Shown: one piece after another, positions 34,959 through 42,794 of the stretch | How positions within the stretch are numbered: position 1 is the stretch's first letter | How the letters are laid out: each line of letters opens with the position of its first letter | NCBI RefSeq assembly: GCF_051200825.1 | Contig: NZ_CP195158.1 | Location: forward strand, 124,001 to 188,000 | Direction: 5' to 3' | DNA from: Formosa sp030427735 | Lineage (GTDB): Bacteria > Bacteroidota > Bacteroidia > Flavobacteriales > Flavobacteriaceae | Length of the DNA: 64,000 bases | Position numbers and translations under genes: made by a program | Notes under the pieces: generated by a model | Database searches by the model: none | What the model was told of the DNA's origin: nothing | Seen by the model: only the letters and a program-made list of their open reading frames with translations

Positions 34959-36056
34959 TTAAAAACCAAATTTTAGTTGAATACTTACACTTTTTTGTTC
35001 TGTTTGGCCTTTGGTTTCAGTATTTAAATTCGAAATAGAAATGCCCAGTAATCGCACCGAATTGTTTATTTTTTCTTGCGCTAATAGTGTTTTAACGGTG
35101 TCTAAAATTAAAGATGTATCGCTTACAAAGTACGGTAAGGTTTTGCTTCGTGTTTGTATGGTAAAATCACTGTATTTTATTTTAAGGGTAATGGTTTTGC
35201 CTGCAACTTTGTTTTTTGTTAAACGTTTAGATACTTCTTGGGCAATGTGTTTTAGCTTTTCCAGCATAAATATTTCGCTAGATAAATTTTCGCTAAAGGT
35301 GCGTTCTGCTGCTAAAGATTTTCTAATGCGGTTTGGCTTTACTTCGCTATTGTGTATGCCACGAACTACATGGTAATAGTACCTTCCAGATTTACCAAAA
35401 TGCGTATCGAGATAATCTATAGATTTTGCTTTTAAGTCTTTGCCCGTAAAAATGCCTAATTGGTACATTTTTTCGGCAGTAACCTTGCCAACGCCATAAA
35501 ATTTTCTGATGTCTAAATCTTCTAAAAAAAGCAATACATCTTCTGGGTTTACCGTTTTTTGTCCGTTAGGTTTGTTGTAGTCGCTAGCTACTTTTGCAAT
35601 AAATTTATTGATGGAAATTCCCGCAGATGCTGTTAAACCGACTTCGTTAAAAATGCGTTGTCTTATCTCTTGTGCAATTAGCGAGGCACTTGGGTTTCCT
35701 TTTTTGTTAATGGTAACATCTAAATACGCTTCATCTAGCGATAAAGGTTCAACTAAGTCGGTGTAATCGAAAAATATAGCTCTAATCTTCTTCGAAATAT
35801 CACGATAACGTTCAAAGCGTGGTTTTACAAAAATTAAATCGGGACAAAGGCGTTTGGCTTGCAATCCGCTCATGGCACTTTTAACACCAAATTTTCGGGC
35901 TTCATAACTAGCGGCGCTAACTACTCCGCGCTTCTCACTGCCTCCTACAGCAATGGGTTTACCTTTAAGTTCAGGGAAATCCATCTGCTCTACAGAAGCG
36001 TAAAACGCATCCATATCTACATGAATTATTTTTCTTATTGGTAAATCGCTTTGCAT
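34959..36056 (-). CDS. dinB: DNA polymerase IV (Y-family)
   Basis: An error-prone translesion polymerase of 365 residues. IIHVDMDAFYASVEQMD carries the first catalytic acids; VEPLSLDEAYLDVT carries the Asp-Glu pair. A helix-hairpin-helix region (IRKFYGVGKVTAEKMYQLGI) and the little-finger domain follow. The C-terminus QLKFGF sits where Pol IV has its clamp-binding peptide. Divergent from the CYTH gene with only 32 bases between the start codons, so their promoters overlap. No LexA-like box was evident by eye. Confidence 0.95.
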   Translation of the reverse strand: MQSDLPIRKIIHVDMDAFYASVEQMDFPELKGKPIAVGGSEKRGVVSAASYEARKFGVKSAMSGLQAKRLCPDLIFVKPRFERYRDISKKIRAIFFDYTDLVEPLSLDEAYLDVTINKKGNPSASLIAQEIRQRIFNEVGLTASAGISINKFIAKVASDYNKPNGQKTVNPEDVLLFLEDLDIRKFYGVGKVTAEKMYQLGIFTGKDLKAKSIDYLDTHFGKSGRYYYHVVRGIHNSEVKPNRIRKSLAAERTFSENLSSEIFMLEKLKHIAQEVSKRLTKNKVAGKTITLKIKYSDFTIQTRSKTLPYFVSDTSLILDTVKTLLAQEKINNSVRLLGISISNLNTETKGQTEQKSVSIQLKFGF

Positions 36057-36088
36057 CGTGTAAATTTATAACATCTTTTAAAAATTGT

Positions 36089-36562
36089 ATGGTAGAGATA
36101 GAACGTAAATTTTTAGTGAATTCTGATGCTTTTAAAGCCGAGGCAATTAAGAGCACAAGAATTATTCAAGGCTTTTTAAATACCGATAAAGCCAGAACTG
36201 TTAGAGTGCGTTTAAAAGGAGAAGAAGGGTTTTTAACCATTAAAGGACTGTCTACAGCCGATGGTTTGTCGCGTTTTGAATGGGAAAAACGTATTGCTAA
36301 ATCGGATGCCGAATCGTTATTGAAATTATGTGAAGAAGGTGTTATCGATAAAATACGTTACGAGATTAAAGAAAAGGAACATATTTTTGAAGTCGATGAA
36401 TTTTTTGGAAGCAATGCAGGTTTAATAATCGCAGAAGTAGAACTCAATCATGTTAATGAAAAATTTGCCAAACCCTCGTGGTTAGGACAGGAAGTTACAG
36501 GAAATATTAAGTATTATAATTCACAATTAAGCAAACACCCGTACACAACATGGAAAAGATAA
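36089..36562 (+). CDS. CYTH domain protein (triphosphate-tunnel phosphohydrolase)
   Basis: A 157-residue protein of the CYTH/triphosphate-tunnel metalloenzyme family. The diagnostic ExExK motif is at the start, VEIERKFLV, which fixes the start at ATG 36089; a longer frame from 36038 would overlap the dinB start and place the motif internally. Further tunnel residues are visible in ARTVRVRLKGEEGFLTIKG and FEWEKRI. Bacterial members of this size usually hydrolyse inorganic tripolyphosphate, and adenylate cyclase activity is less likely. It overlaps the next gene by 13 bases. Confidence 0.9.
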   Translation: MVEIERKFLVNSDAFKAEAIKSTRIIQGFLNTDKARTVRVRLKGEEGFLTIKGLSTADGLSRFEWEKRIAKSDAESLLKLCEEGVIDKIRYEIKEKEHIFEVDEFFGSNAGLIIAEVELNHVNEKFAKPSWLGQEVTGNIKYYNSQLSKHPYTTWKR

Positions 36563-37107
36563 AACACATCATTTTGTTATCTGTTCTAATTTTGGTTTTA
36601 AGTTGTAAAAATGAAACCAAACCAGAGCCTTTAAATGCAAATACAGAGATAGATACATTGTCTACAGAAGCGATAACAGATACCTTAGATGTATTTGAAG
36701 ACGAAGTCGTAAAAACGAAATCGCAAAAAGAAATTAAAGCCGAATTAGAAGCCCAAGGTTTTAAGACGTTTGATTATATAGACGAAAAAACTAAAGACAC
36801 CATTTTAATGCAACAATACTTTATTGCATTCTTAAAAAGCGGGTCGGTAAGAACACAAAATGAGGAAGAAGCCCAGAAATTACAGGAAGCTCATTTAGCC
36901 CACTTAGGGAAAATGTACGAATTGGGTTATGCCGATATTTCTGGTCCATTTGGAGATAACGGAAAAATACGTGGTATTACCATTTATAATGTGCCTACGC
37001 TTAAAATGGCCGATAGTTTAGCCAATGCAGACCCTATGGTGCAAGCTGGTAGATTGGAAATAGAAGTGCACCCGTGGTGGGCAGCCAAAGGTTTTATGTT
37101 GCGTTAA
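36550..37107 (+). CDS. Lipoprotein with C-terminal YCII-related domain
   Basis: A 185-residue lipoprotein: signal ending LVLSC (lipidated Cys), an acidic low-complexity linker (about residues 22-60), and from about residue 88 a YCII-like ferredoxin-fold domain (QQYFIAFLKSG, LGKMYELGYADISGPF, ADPMVQAGRLEIEVHPWW). YCII domains are usually cytoplasmic; a lipid-anchored version is less common. It starts inside the CYTH gene (13-base overlap) and is followed 18 bases later by gph, so the three are probably one operon. Function unknown. Confidence 0.85.
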   Translation: MEKIKHIILLSVLILVLSCKNETKPEPLNANTEIDTLSTEAITDTLDVFEDEVVKTKSQKEIKAELEAQGFKTFDYIDEKTKDTILMQQYFIAFLKSGSVRTQNEEEAQKLQEAHLAHLGKMYELGYADISGPFGDNGKIRGITIYNVPTLKMADSLANADPMVQAGRLEIEVHPWWAAKGFMLR

Positions 37108-37125
37108 TTCTCTAAATATTAAAAA

Positions 37126-37779
37126 ATGAAGTTTAAAGCCGTTATTTTTGATTTGGATGGCACTTTAGTCGATTCGGTTGCAGATATTGCCGATGCCATG
37201 AATCAGGTATTAGAGCGTTACGATTATCCAACATTCACTTACGAAGAATACAAAATTTTTATAGGTCATGGCCTTAAAAATCTCGCCGAAAAAGTGATAC
37301 CTGCACCCGATAAAACAGAGCAGTTGGTAGACGAGGTATTTAAAGGCATGTTGGAGGTTTATAAAGCAAACTGTGTGGTTAAAACAAAACCGTATCCAGA
37401 TATTTTATCACTTTTAAATCAATTGGCGGAAACCGATTTAAATTTAAGTATTTTCTCGAATAAAGCCGATGCGCTTACCAAAGAAATTGCCATGACTTTG
37501 CTTCCAGATTGTTTCGATTTTGTTTTGGGTTTAACAGACGAAACTTTAAAAAAACCAAATCCGTTTAAAGCCTTAGAAATTGCAAAAGCTTACAACTGCG
37601 AGACTACAGACATACTTTTTGTAGGCGATACGAATGTTGATATGCAAACAGCCAACAATGCAAATATGCACGGTGTTGGTGTAACTTGGGGATTTAGAAC
37701 TAAAACAGAATTAGAAGCCAATGGCGCTCGGTATGTTATAGATTCTCCGTTAGAATTATTGGATGTACTAAGTGTATAA
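37126..37779 (+). CDS. gph: Phosphoglycolate phosphatase-like HAD hydrolase
   Basis: A 217-residue HAD-superfamily phosphatase. Motif I is FDLDGTLVDS with the nucleophile Asp; motif II is the SIFSNKAD region; motif III is KKPNPFKALEIA with Lys; motif IV is FVGDTNVDMQTA with the metal-binding acids. A helical cap lies between I and II. The set matches Gph/PGP phosphatases, which remove 2-phosphoglycolate formed in DNA repair; other small phosphoesters are possible. Last gene of the CYTH-YCII-gph cluster. Confidence 0.88.
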   Translation: MKFKAVIFDLDGTLVDSVADIADAMNQVLERYDYPTFTYEEYKIFIGHGLKNLAEKVIPAPDKTEQLVDEVFKGMLEVYKANCVVKTKPYPDILSLLNQLAETDLNLSIFSNKADALTKEIAMTLLPDCFDFVLGLTDETLKKPNPFKALEIAKAYNCETTDILFVGDTNVDMQTANNANMHGVGVTWGFRTKTELEANGARYVIDSPLELLDVLSV

Positions 37780-37847
37780 AGGTTTATGTATATACCGTGG
37801 TGGATTTTATGTCGTTGCTGTTCGGTTAACGAGATACCTATTATAAA

Positions 37848-37881
37848 AAAACAAAAACGGTTCAAGTTGACACTCAAACCG
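37848..37881 (-). terminator. Terminator of the SDR/DsbA-like operon
   Basis: CGGTT and AACCG at the ends of 37858-37881 form the base of an imperfect stem. On the minus strand a long T-rich run follows (plus-strand A-rich 37842-37857). Confidence 0.45.
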
Positions 37882-37910
37882 CTATGCTTACATAAATTTA
37901 TATTCAGTTA

Positions 37911-38795
37911 TTATCTCTTTTCTACTTGTTGTATATAAGTTTCTTTCAAAAAGTCCTCAACTGAAACTGGTTCTCGTCCCAATATATTAGCTAAATCCTG
38001 AGTAGGATGGTCAAAATATCCATTCTTTACTTGGTTAGCAAACCCCAGGTTAGATTGAATGTACATTTCAGGGATACCCGCTTCTTTACTTTGTTGTTCG
38101 TAGGTTTCAGAATCAATTGGATTGTATTCCAGATTTTTACCCGTCAATTCAGATAGTATTTCCATAACCTCATTGAAACCTACTGAAACAGTACCTCCAA
38201 ATTCATAAGTTTTATGATCATGCTCATCTGTGGATAACACTATGGCTGAGCCAATTGCCATATCCTGTCTAGTAGCAAACGATAGTTTTCCTTCGCCCAT
38301 TGGCATTGAATAACCAGTATCTAAAACGCTTTCACCTAATATCATTGGTAAGGATTCCATATAAGGTGCATTTCGAAGTATGGTATAGTTTAAACCGGAT
38401 TGTTTAATAGCTTCTTCGGTTAAGGCGTGCATATCAGCAGCTCCTTCAGGATTATTCTTACCTAGTGACTTTTCACCTTGTGTACTTGTATATACTATAC
38501 TTTGAACGTTGCTATTTACTGCTGCATCAATAACATTTTTATGAACTGTAAAATCTTGTGCTGCTTCGTGAGTAGATACAAAGAAAAGGGTTTTAATACC
38601 ATTGAAAGCTTTTAGCAAGGACTCCTTACTGGCATATTCACCAATTCTTACTTCAACGCCTAATGCGGCAATTTCTTTAGTTTTGTCACTTACTTTACGA
38701 GCTAATACTGCTATTTCGGATGCTGACTTTTCTTTTAATAGTTCTGTTAAGGTCAAATAGCCTAAATGACCTGTTGCTCCTGTTATTAGTATCAT
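37911..38795 (-). CDS. NmrA-like atypical SDR, NAD(P)-binding (quinone oxidoreductase type)
   Basis: A 294-residue NAD(P)-binding protein with the Rossmann motif ILITGATGHLGYLT at the N-terminus and no classical YxxxK catalytic pair, as in NmrA/QOR2-type atypical SDRs. IVYTSTQGEK and LRNAPYMESLP are typical of this branch, which reduces quinones or senses redox state. It lies 23 bases after the DsbA-like gene, and a TetR regulator is divergent, a common stress or electrophile-response layout. Confidence 0.87.
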   Translation of the reverse strand: MILITGATGHLGYLTLTELLKEKSASEIAVLARKVSDKTKEIAALGVEVRIGEYASKESLLKAFNGIKTLFFVSTHEAAQDFTVHKNVIDAAVNSNVQSIVYTSTQGEKSLGKNNPEGAADMHALTEEAIKQSGLNYTILRNAPYMESLPMILGESVLDTGYSMPMGEGKLSFATRQDMAIGSAIVLSTDEHDHKTYEFGGTVSVGFNEVMEILSELTGKNLEYNPIDSETYEQQSKEAGIPEMYIQSNLGFANQVKNGYFDHPTQDLANILGREPVSVEDFLKETYIQQVEKR

Positions 38796-38818
38796 GATTT
38801 CTTAAAATTTAAAGTTGA

Positions 38819-39712
38819 TTATCGTTTAATTGGAACCTCACAGCCATTTTCATCACAGGTATAACCAGATAGGCTTTTGCTAATTAAAGGTTTGTAAGGA
38901 CCATCATCTTTTAAAATGCCTGAGAGTGTCTCTTTAAACACCTCTTTAGGTTGTGCTCCCGATAGCGAGTATTTTTTATTAATTACAAAATACGGTACGC
39001 CACGTAGGCCATTATTAATACCGTCTTGTATTTCCGATTTGATTTCAGCTCTATATTGGTCGCTTTTCAACATGGCTAAAGTTTCTTCTTTTGAGATACC
39101 AAATTCTTCACCTAATCCTGCCAACACATTTGGGTCTGCTATATTTTTAGCCTCCAAATAGGAAGCTTCAAAAAGTCGCTTTGCCATTGCTTTGCCATGA
39201 CCTCTTTGTTTGGCCATATAAGCAAAACGGTGTGCATCCATTGTGTTTACCATAATTACCGAATCCATGTGTAGTTCCACATTTGCACTACTAGCCATAT
39301 CCTCGATGTATTTTGACTTTTTTCTCGCTTCCTCTAAGCTAAAACCGCTTTGCTTAGCGATTTCATTTACGGTAAAAGCTCCTTGCAATGTAGGGTTTGA
39401 CTGAAAGCTCTTGTATACCACTGTAGCATTGATACCTAAATCAGCAATCGCATTATCAAGGTTGGCTTCCCCTATATAACACCACGGACATAGGTAATCT
39501 GACCACACTTCTACAAGTACGGTACTATCTTCATTTATTGCGGTTTCTGATATTTTGTTTTCTGTAATCATCATTTCTTGATTTTGATTATTGGACTGTG
39601 CTGTTACTTTAAAAATGGCTATCGTACCGATGACAATGGTGCAAATACCAATAAAGGAAACTGCTTTTAGTCTGTTTTTTTTATAAGCTATTTTCAATTC
39701 CATATTGTGCAT
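38819..39712 (-). CDS. Membrane-anchored DsbA-family oxidoreductase (FrnE-like)
   Basis: A 297-residue thioredoxin-fold protein. An N-terminal membrane segment (about residues 17-36; AVSFIGICTIVIGTIAIF) precedes a FrnE-type DsbA domain with the redox motif CPWC in SDYLCPWCYIGEANL, a helical insertion, and the cis-proline loop region GVPYFVINKK. It ends with CDENGCEVPI, adding two more cysteines. Most FrnE proteins are cytoplasmic and unanchored, so the hydrophobic leader suggests periplasmic action. The start is either ATG 39712 or 39703. First gene of an operon with the SDR gene. Confidence 0.87.
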   Translation of the reverse strand: MHNMELKIAYKKNRLKAVSFIGICTIVIGTIAIFKVTAQSNNQNQEMMITENKISETAINEDSTVLVEVWSDYLCPWCYIGEANLDNAIADLGINATVVYKSFQSNPTLQGAFTVNEIAKQSGFSLEEARKKSKYIEDMASSANVELHMDSVIMVNTMDAHRFAYMAKQRGHGKAMAKRLFEASYLEAKNIADPNVLAGLGEEFGISKEETLAMLKSDQYRAEIKSEIQDGINNGLRGVPYFVINKKYSLSGAQPKEVFKETLSGILKDDGPYKPLISKSLSGYTCDENGCEVPIKR

Positions 39713-39750
39713 TTAGAGTTATAAGTGGCTAATAATCTTTAATTCTCACA

Positions 39751-39781
39751 CAAAAATAGACAGGTGTTTATTTATCAACAA
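39751..39781 (-). promoter_or_regulatory. Promoter of the DsbA-like/SDR operon
   Basis: On the minus strand TTG (39781-39779), a 20-base gap and TATTTTTG (39758-39751) fit the TTG-N20-TAnnTTTG form. A divergent -7 match, TATCTTTG (39791-39798), points toward tetR. Confidence 0.6.
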
Positions 39782-39794
39782 GTGTTTATTTATC
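39764..39794. repeat. Direct-repeat operator candidate between tetR and the DsbA-like operon
   Basis: GTGTTTATTTATC occurs twice without mismatch, at 39764-39776 and 39782-39794 (18 bases start to start). The copies flank the -33 element of the minus promoter and abut the -7 element of the plus promoter, so one regulator could control both directions. Confidence 0.55.
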
Positions 39795-39893
39795 TTTGCA
39801 GAAAGATTTAAGAAATTATAGATTAGATATGTTGCTTAATGAACATTTTAAAGAAATCTGTTGAATAATACCGCTTTGAAAACACAATGAAAA

Positions 39894-40433
39894 ATGGACA
39901 GAAGAGTTAAAAAATCGAGACAGGCTTTATTTGATGCTTTTACGAAATTGATGGTCGAACATCCTTTTCAAAAGTTATCTATTGCGATGGTCACAAAAGA
40001 AGCTGATGTAAATAGAGGTACATTTTACCTTCATTTTAAGGATAAATTTGAGTTACGAGAACAATGCATTGATATGCATCTTACACAACTCATGACCAGT
40101 TGCGCAGGTGGAATTAAAGAAGAGTTTACGTCTAAAAAAGCCATGCTGACCACCTTTGATTACTTAAATGACAATGCTGCTTTTTATAAGGTGATGTTAA
40201 CAGGAGAGGACAATACTTTCTTTCGAAAAAGAATGGAAGAAATTCTAAAAGTTGGATTAAGTGATTTTATTGAAAGCAAGACCATAAAAGACCCAATTGA
40301 TAAAGAAATCATGATACAGGCTACAATTTCAGCAGGTGCAGGTTTAATAGAGTGGTGGCTAACAACCAAAACTGATCTTGAACCGAGTTATTTGGTAGAA
40401 CGATTTTGGGGTATTATTAATGTTGAGCGGTAG
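39894..40433 (+). CDS. TetR/AcrR-family transcriptional regulator
   Basis: A 179-residue regulator. The N-terminal helix-turn-helix is complete: KSRQALFDAFTKLM, LSIAMVTKEADVNRGTFYLHF and DKFELREQC are the family's three-helix signature. The C-terminal ligand domain is of the short TetR_C type (LNDNAAFYKVMLTG, FRKRMEEIL). It is transcribed away from the DsbA-like/SDR operon across a 181-base region with two perfect 13-base repeats, which suggests it represses both itself and that operon. The effector is unknown. Confidence 0.92.
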   Translation: MDRRVKKSRQALFDAFTKLMVEHPFQKLSIAMVTKEADVNRGTFYLHFKDKFELREQCIDMHLTQLMTSCAGGIKEEFTSKKAMLTTFDYLNDNAAFYKVMLTGEDNTFFRKRMEEILKVGLSDFIESKTIKDPIDKEIMIQATISAGAGLIEWWLTTKTDLEPSYLVERFWGIINVER

Positions 40434-40459
40434 TTTTTTTAATGGTATACAACAAGTTG

Positions 40460-40762
40460 TTAAACCGAAAATTCGTATTCACGTTCTACTTTACAAATTT
40501 TAACGTTGTAGTACGAATACCATTTTAATTTGCCCAATGCTTGCGCTTGTTTGTGTTCGGTTTGTTGTTTCCATAATTTAATGGCTTCAAGGTCTTTCCA
40601 GTAACTCACAGTAATTCCTATGGTACTTCTAGCGCTATCTACACCTAAAAATCCAGGTTGGTGTTTGGCCAATTGTTCCATATGTAGCGCTATGTCGTCG
40701 TAACCAGAATTAATTTCGGTGCGTTTAGATGTAAAAATAACAGCGTAATAAGGTGGTTTCAT
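40460..40762 (-). CDS. Antibiotic biosynthesis monooxygenase (ABM) domain protein
   Basis: A 100-residue ferredoxin-like alpha/beta protein of the ABM family, small dimeric enzymes or haem/quinol-binding proteins. The start at ATG 40762 gives KPPYYAVIFTSKRT at the N-terminus as in homologues; a longer in-frame start at 40828 would overlap the divergent gene. QPGFLGVDSARS and ITVSYWKDLEAIKLWKQ are typical. Residues suited to haem iron binding are not obvious, so a specific reaction cannot be named. Stands alone on the minus strand between two plus-strand genes. Confidence 0.85.
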   Translation of the reverse strand: MKPPYYAVIFTSKRTEINSGYDDIALHMEQLAKHQPGFLGVDSARSTIGITVSYWKDLEAIKLWKQQTEHKQAQALGKLKWYSYYNVKICKVEREYEFSV

Positions 40763-40818
40763 AATAAAGGGTATAAAAAAGCAATGCGATTTAAATTCAA
40801 AATTAATATATTTAAAGT

Positions 40819-42705
40819 GTGAATACACTAACTAATAGCATTAAAATAATTGGTTGTTTCCTATTGTTTTTTTACTCAAACTCAACCTTAGCACAGCTTG
40901 GTTTTTGCTCTGGAAATTCAGGAGCGCCAATTTTTAAAGAAGATTTCGGGGCAGGTTTAACAAACGGACCAGCACTTCCTGAAGGCACTACTACATATAT
41001 TTATGTAAACGATTCTCCTAACGACGGTTACTATACAATATCTAGTAATACGAATTGGTTTGGGTGGCATAATACGAGCGATCATACTGTAAATGATACA
41101 GATGGTAGAATGCTGATTGTGAATGCTAACGATAATAAGGCCGATGAATTTTTTAGAACATCTATTGAAGATTTGTGCGAGAATACTACTTACGAATTCT
41201 CTGCCTGGGTTTTAAATTTATTGCCCGCATCTGGATGTAATGGTATTGGCATTCCTATTAATGTAAAGTTTCAAATTTGGGACGATACAGATACTGTTTT
41301 ACTTGCAGCTGGCGATACTGGAGCCATTAGCGGTACAACATCGCCTAATTGGGAACAATACGGATTGGTATTTACCTCGGAACCTGGACAAGACTCTGTT
41401 ATTCTCAAAATGATAAATAATGGTGTTGGTGGCTGTGGGAATGATATTGCAATAGACGATATTGTTTTTAAGTCTTGTGGCGATAAAATTATTGTTGAAG
41501 ATATTAACCTGCAAACAGATGTAGTCGCCTGTGAATCTGAAACCCCTGTGGCTTTAGGTACGCTTAAAGCAAATCCTACAACAGGAATTTCGTCATCTCA
41601 TTATTATCAATGGCAAATTAGTAACGACGATATTATTTGGACAGATATAGTTGGTGCGGTAAATAGTGAGTTTACTCCTAACCCAGTGTTGCAAACAACG
41701 TTTTATAGGGCTAAAGTGGCCGAAGACCAAATAAATGTGAATAACGATAATTGTAATTCGTTAACCGATGTTTTTAAAATTGAAGTAATTCCAACTCCAA
41801 AAGACGCTGTAAGTAACGGAGATGTTGTTGTTTGCGACAATAACCAACAACCTATTAGTGTGAGTGTACCTTCGGGAATAACTGTTAATTGGTACGATTC
41901 GGTTTCTGGAGGAAATTTAATTGAAGCCAATAATACATCATATCAACCTAATAAAACAGGTACGTATTATGCTGAAGCAGTTTCTGTTGCAGGCGCTTGT
42001 ACTTCTAACAGCAGGACTGCGGTAACTTATACTGTTTCTGATGCGCCAATAGTTTTTGATGAAACCTTGTTATTGTGTAATTCCGAACCCTTAATTTTAA
42101 ATGCTACACAGCCAGATGTAAGTTATTTATGGAATACAGGAGAAACATCATCCTCAATTACAATTACTACACCAGGAATTTATACTGTTACAATTACTAA
42201 TTTAGCAGGCTGTTCTAGTCTAAAAACATTTACTGTAAATCAAATTTTAACACCAGAAATAGAAAGTGTTACTTCTAAGGGGAGCGCTATTAATGTTAAA
42301 ACGACATTACCTGGCGATTTTGAGTATTCTTTAGATGGAAATAATTATCAAGCAAGTAATGTGTTTAAAGGTATAGATGGTGGCTATTATACTATTTTTG
42401 TACGCGAACGCAATGGTTGTGGTGTAGATATCCAGACGGATTATCTTCATTTTGTTATTCCGTTATTTTTTACCCCAAATGGAGATGGTAATCATGATGT
42501 TTTCAATTTAATAGGTATCGAAACGTATAACACTTCAGAAGTATCTATTTTTAATCGCTATGGGAAGTTAATTATGTATTCAAAAAATCAGCCTTTTTCT
42601 TGGGATGGAACTTTTAATAATGAAAATTTACCAGAATCGGATTACTGGTATGTAATAGAAATCAATTCGCAAAAGTTTACAGGCCATTTTACCTTAAAAA
42701 GATAA
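40819..42705 (+). CDS. Secreted surface protein with T9SS type B (gliding-motility-type) C-terminal domain
   Basis: A 628-residue exported protein. The start is GTG 40819, because no ATG is available before the signal peptide (ending STLAQ). The N-terminal third resembles a carbohydrate-binding or jelly-roll domain (residues about 30-220, including AWVLNLLPASGC and FTSEPGQDSVILKM), followed by Ig-like/CHU-type domains with paired cysteines. The C-terminus is the type B T9SS sorting domain: FFTPNGDGNHDVFNL, SIFNRYGKLIMY, WDGTFNNENLPESDYW. Type B cargo is often delivered with a PorP/SprF-like partner encoded nearby; none is seen next to this gene. Probably an adhesin-like surface protein. Confidence 0.87.
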   Translation: MNTLTNSIKIIGCFLLFFYSNSTLAQLGFCSGNSGAPIFKEDFGAGLTNGPALPEGTTTYIYVNDSPNDGYYTISSNTNWFGWHNTSDHTVNDTDGRMLIVNANDNKADEFFRTSIEDLCENTTYEFSAWVLNLLPASGCNGIGIPINVKFQIWDDTDTVLLAAGDTGAISGTTSPNWEQYGLVFTSEPGQDSVILKMINNGVGGCGNDIAIDDIVFKSCGDKIIVEDINLQTDVVACESETPVALGTLKANPTTGISSSHYYQWQISNDDIIWTDIVGAVNSEFTPNPVLQTTFYRAKVAEDQINVNNDNCNSLTDVFKIEVIPTPKDAVSNGDVVVCDNNQQPISVSVPSGITVNWYDSVSGGNLIEANNTSYQPNKTGTYYAEAVSVAGACTSNSRTAVTYTVSDAPIVFDETLLLCNSEPLILNATQPDVSYLWNTGETSSSITITTPGIYTVTITNLAGCSSLKTFTVNQILTPEIESVTSKGSAINVKTTLPGDFEYSLDGNNYQASNVFKGIDGGYYTIFVRERNGCGVDIQTDYLHFVIPLFFTPNGDGNHDVFNLIGIETYNTSEVSIFNRYGKLIMYSKNQPFSWDGTFNNENLPESDYWYVIEINSQKFTGHFTLKR

Positions 42706-42794
42706 CTTTATTTTATAAGTCACTGTCAATTTAAAGCCGTTTATAATGGTTATATTCGCAATAATGTATTGTGTAAATTGAAAAAAAATATAAA

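Noticed and set aside
36038..36088. Upstream start of the CYTH protein
   Set aside because: It overlaps the dinB start and would bury the ExExK motif, which is N-terminal in the family.
37911..40433. SDR, DsbA-like and TetR genes as a novel defence or toxin-antitoxin module
   Set aside because: All three are ordinary families in a common redox-response arrangement, with no nuclease, toxin or phage-sensing component.
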